Below, one piece after another: positions 20,592 through 21,061 of a DNA stretch of 21,061 nt (within the stretch, counting starts at the first letter, position 1; the number at the start of each line of letters is the position of its first letter). The DNA is from a virus. The DNA lies in IMG/VR virus record IMGVR_UViG_3300009788_000084, positions 1-21,061 of that record, one strand, 5' to 3'. The position numbers and the translations under genes are program-made. The notes beneath the pieces are model-generated. The model had not been told where the DNA came from. It did no database searches and saw only the letters and a program-made list of their open reading frames with translations.

Positions 20592-21061
20592 TTATCCTTC
20601 TAACCTCACTATAGTTACTAGATTTTCTGCACTACCTACAGCGTGCACTTTGGCAAATCTACCAACGAATAATCTATCTCTCTGAGCAGTAGTAGCAGGC
20701 GCGAAGTTAGTAACAGTGCCCGGATCTAAATTACCCTGGATAAGAACAGGACCCCATGTCGCATTATCAAGTACGTAAGCAGGATCGCCTAATGCTACAG
20801 CTAAACTTGAACTGCCATCTCTGAATAAAACACATTGAACTTTAATACCTGCAGCTCGTCTCAATACTTTGACTTGTGTATTGTCTGGAAAATCATTACC
20901 TAAAGTATAACCTGATTGAAATGATCTCTCATTGGCATAATCTCGGATAATACCATAAGCGGCCTCGCCTTCATCGATTACATCAATATCATCTCCGGTT
21001 TCACCCTCACGGGTAATAAACATACCGGCGCTCATATCTGCGCCATTGGTTACTAGAATAT
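20592..21061 (-). CDS. capsid decoration/cement-type protein (3' part, continues at 1-157)
   Basis: Full product 167 aa when the join is closed (ATG at base 157). The visible part is beta-rich with Gly turns (IKVQCVLFRDGSSSLAVALG, then DPAYVL), and a C-terminal strand pair (RLFVGRFAKVHAVGSAENLV). Size, beta content and place directly before the major capsid gene match head-decoration or cement proteins (as in lambda gpD or DUF2190 types). I see no exact family motif. It is the first gene of the capsid part and may have its own promoter (237-248). The copy of its 5' region at 1-123 is the join repeat. Confidence 0.6.
   Translation of the reverse strand, partial: ILVTNGADMSAGMFITREGETGDDIDVIDEGEAAYGIIRDYANERSFQSGYTLGNDFPDNTQVKVLRRAAGIKVQCVLFRDGSSSLAVALGDPAYVLDNATWGPVLIQGNLDPGTVTNFAPATTAQRDRLFVGRFAKVHAVGSAENLVTIVRLEG
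20939..21061. repeat. terminal direct repeat, right copy (circular join)
   Basis: Exact duplicate of bases 1-123. Removing one copy leaves 20,938 bp of unique sequence and restores the decoration-protein gene as one uninterrupted reading frame. Confidence 0.95.

Overview
The window is almost certainly one complete, small, tailed-virus genome. Its first 123 bases (1-123) reappear exactly as its last 123 (20939-21061), so the molecule is circular or terminally redundant, with a unique length of 20,938 bp. One virion gene runs across the join: bases 20592-21061 hold most of it and bases 1-157 hold its 5' end. The sequence is AT-rich, nearly all coding, and full of 4-base ATGA stop/start overlaps.

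Host: an archaeon is the best guess, not a certainty. TATA-like elements lie at the archaeal distance (about 25-30 bp) before the first gene of each transcription unit, and the first rightward gene looks leaderless. No peptidoglycan lysin is recognisable, and most small early proteins are CxxC zinc-type microproteins, as is common in archaeal viruses. SD sequences (GGAGG) are strong inside operons, which would also suit a low-GC bacterium. Small tailed viruses predicted for Asgard or other uncultured archaea are a reasonable comparison, but I could not run any search.

Layout. A 312-bp AT-rich divergent control region (9723-10034), with (TAA)8 and (AT)9 tracts, separates two early operons. Rightward (10035-12124) there are ten overlapping small genes, mostly Cys-rich or coiled-coil. 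Leftward (9722-6580) there is a second string of small genes including a C5-cytosine DNA methyltransferase, two one-helix or two-helix membrane microproteins and several zinc-type proteins. The same 14-base SD/start junction recurs four times in these strings, and two genes share both ends while differing in the middle, which suggests cassette-like shuffling.

From about 6430 leftward comes the packaging and virion module: large terminase (with an apparent fused N-terminal HTH region and a problematic start), two small genes, portal, a GT-A glycosyltransferase, a 42-aa protein, a C2H2 zinc-finger protein, a scaffold-like protein and a GT4-like glycosyltransferase. Across the join it continues with a decoration-type protein, the HK97-fold-type major capsid protein, connector/neck proteins, a short possible tape measure, a hidden 37-aa membrane protein, a tail-tube-like protein, an 853-aa tail/host-contact protein, a DUF2793-type tail fibre and two terminal small genes. 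The leftward late operon and the rightward early operon converge at 12125-12229, where a perfect 24-bp palindrome sits.

No polymerase, helicase, Rep protein, integrase, maturation protease or lysis enzyme was recognised, so replication must rely on the host or on an unrecognised small protein.
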